Source: JBQTHI01 sp052390035
GTDB lineage: Bacteria; Actinomycetota; Acidimicrobiia; Spongiisociales; ZC4RG35
Assembly: GCA_052390035.1 (NCBI GenBank)
Contig: JBQTHI010000118.1
Location: forward strand, 1-7,629
Length of the DNA stretch: 7,629 bases
Direction of reading: 5' to 3'
Shown here: one piece after another, positions 6,673 through 7,629 of the stretch
Position numbering within the stretch: position 1 is the stretch's first letter
Layout: each line of letters opens with the position of its first letter
Made by a program: the position numbers and the translations under genes
Notes under the pieces: generated by a model
What the model saw: the letters and a program-made list of their open reading frames with translations, nothing else
The model's database searches: none
Told to the model about the DNA's origin: nothing

Positions 6673-6696
6673 ACTAGAACCCTCTAGCGTGCCACC

Positions 6697-7623
6697 ATGC
6701 CGGCACCGACCAGAGAAGACATCATCGCGGCCGCCGCCCGTATATCGGGCCATGTGCGACGCACTCCCATCCTGGAGCTCGACCACTCCGCCGGCGTGCC
6801 CAACGGCACCGTGTTAAAGCTCGATCTCCTGCAGCCAACCGGCACCTTCAAGATCCGGGGGGCCTTCAACCTGCTGGCTGCAACGAAACGCCCCGAGCGA
6901 GTGGTGGCGGCCTCCGGCGGCAACTTCGCCCTGGCTATCGCCCACGCCGCCCGCGAGCTGGCCATCGTCGCAGACCTCTTCGTCCCTGACTCCTCGCCTC
7001 CCGAGAAGATCGAACGGATCTCGGCCTATGGGGCCAAGGTTCATGTCATTGCCGGCGTCTATCACCATGCGCTGGCCGCCAGCCGTGAATTCGCCGCCGA
7101 CTCTGGTGCGGTGGAGGCCCATGCGTACGACCTGCCCGAGGTGGTGGCGGGGGCGGGCACCTGCGGGATGGAGATCGCGGCCCAGGTGCCGACCGCGACA
7201 ACGGTGCTCGTGGCGGTGGGCGGCGGTGGCCTGATCGGCGGAATCTCGTCATGGTTTCGAGGTGACGCGAAGGTGATCGGGGTTGAGACGGAAGGGACCC
7301 CTTCCATGCATGCGGCCATTGCCGCCGGCCAGCCGATCGATGTGGAGGTCTCCGGTCTGGCTGTGAGTTCGTTGGGCTCCAATCGGATCGGCGATATTCC
7401 CTGGGATGCGATCTCGCAGTGGGTCGAGGGTTCGATCCTCGTAAGCGATGACGAAGTCAGGGCGGCTCAGAGATGGTTGTGGAACGAGACTCGTCTGATT
7501 GCCGAGCCCGGCGCTGCCACCACAGTCGCCGCCCTGTTGACTGGCAGGTACCAACCCGAACCTGGAGAGAAAGTGGTGGCGCTGGTCTGTGGGGCGAACA
7601 CCGACCCCGGTTCGGTGATCTAG
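6697..7623 (+). CDS. Threonine/serine dehydratase-like PLP-dependent enzyme (fold type II)
   Basis: A 308-residue cytosolic enzyme of the threonine dehydratase / serine racemase group. The PLP lysine is Lys52 in QPTGTFKIRGAFN (46-58). The substrate carboxylate loop is ASGGNFALAIAHAA (72-85), a variant of the usual SSGNHAQG. The phosphate-binding loop is VAVGGGGLIGG (172-182). IGVETEGTPSM (194-204) and EPGAA (270-274) are typical, and CGANTDPGSV (298-307) stands where the family has SGGN near the cofactor ring nitrogen. Length matches single-domain catabolic or racemase-type members; there is no C-terminal ACT regulatory domain, so isoleucine feedback as in biosynthetic IlvA is not expected. 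The likely reaction is PLP-dependent deamination of Thr/Ser or a related hydroxy-amino acid, or racemisation; the sequence alone does not decide. ATG 6697 fits the family N-terminus, with a weak ribosome site. No linked pathway genes are visible. Confidence 0.92.
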   Translation: MPAPTREDIIAAAARISGHVRRTPILELDHSAGVPNGTVLKLDLLQPTGTFKIRGAFNLLAATKRPERVVAASGGNFALAIAHAARELAIVADLFVPDSSPPEKIERISAYGAKVHVIAGVYHHALAASREFAADSGAVEAHAYDLPEVVAGAGTCGMEIAAQVPTATTVLVAVGGGGLIGGISSWFRGDAKVIGVETEGTPSMHAAIAAGQPIDVEVSGLAVSSLGSNRIGDIPWDAISQWVEGSILVSDDEVRAAQRWLWNETRLIAEPGAATTVAALLTGRYQPEPGEKVVALVCGANTDPGSVI

Positions 7624-7629
7624 GGGGCC

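Overview
This is a GC-rich, densely packed bacterial window. I read it as actinobacterial, possibly Acidimicrobiia-like. The reasons are G/C-biased third codon positions, frequent GTG starts, a strong GGAGG-type ribosome site, and proteins (an FGLLP-type membrane domain, a Ser/Thr/Pro/Ala-rich lipoprotein, a DUF2254 relative) that I associate with Actinomycetota. The taxonomy is inference. No tRNA, rRNA, CRISPR array, insertion sequence or complete mobile element was seen.

Layout. Positions 1-2707, minus strand: a two-gene unit. First comes a secreted lipoprotein of unknown function (2707-1955). It is followed after a short gap by a large envelope protein (1873 to beyond position 1) that joins an N-terminal NHL-type beta-propeller to a C-terminal multi-pass membrane domain carrying an FGLLP motif. 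The propeller gene's 3' end lies outside the window, and its start is ambiguous: an ATG overlapping the lipoprotein stop fits a signal peptide only if one base is restored.

Positions 2871-4620 are a zone of gene decay around one intact gene. A DUF2254 membrane-protein gene (+, 2871-3885) has lost its N-terminus and is broken by at least three frameshifts. Its tail still overlaps, GTGA-style, the intact gene of a small ICMT/PEMT-type membrane methyltransferase (3882-4385). Next to it on the minus strand lies a broken, frameshifted SnoaL/NTF2-like fragment (about 4620-4400).

Positions 4651-7623, plus strand, hold three intact enzyme genes. They are an alpha/beta hydrolase (4651-5469), a dienelactone-hydrolase-family protein with altered active-site residues (5714-6373), and a fold-type II PLP enzyme of the threonine/serine dehydratase type (6697-7623). 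The 244-base gap before the second contains a perfect short palindrome that could be an operator. The gap before the third contains opposed small ORFs, only one of which (minus strand) looks at all protein-like. The three enzymes do not form an obvious single pathway.

I found no clear new defence or mobile system. The most unusual items are the propeller-membrane fusion with its lipoprotein partner, the decayed DUF2254 gene coupled to an intact methyltransferase, and the DLH-family protein with a Ser nucleophile and no Glu at the usual site.
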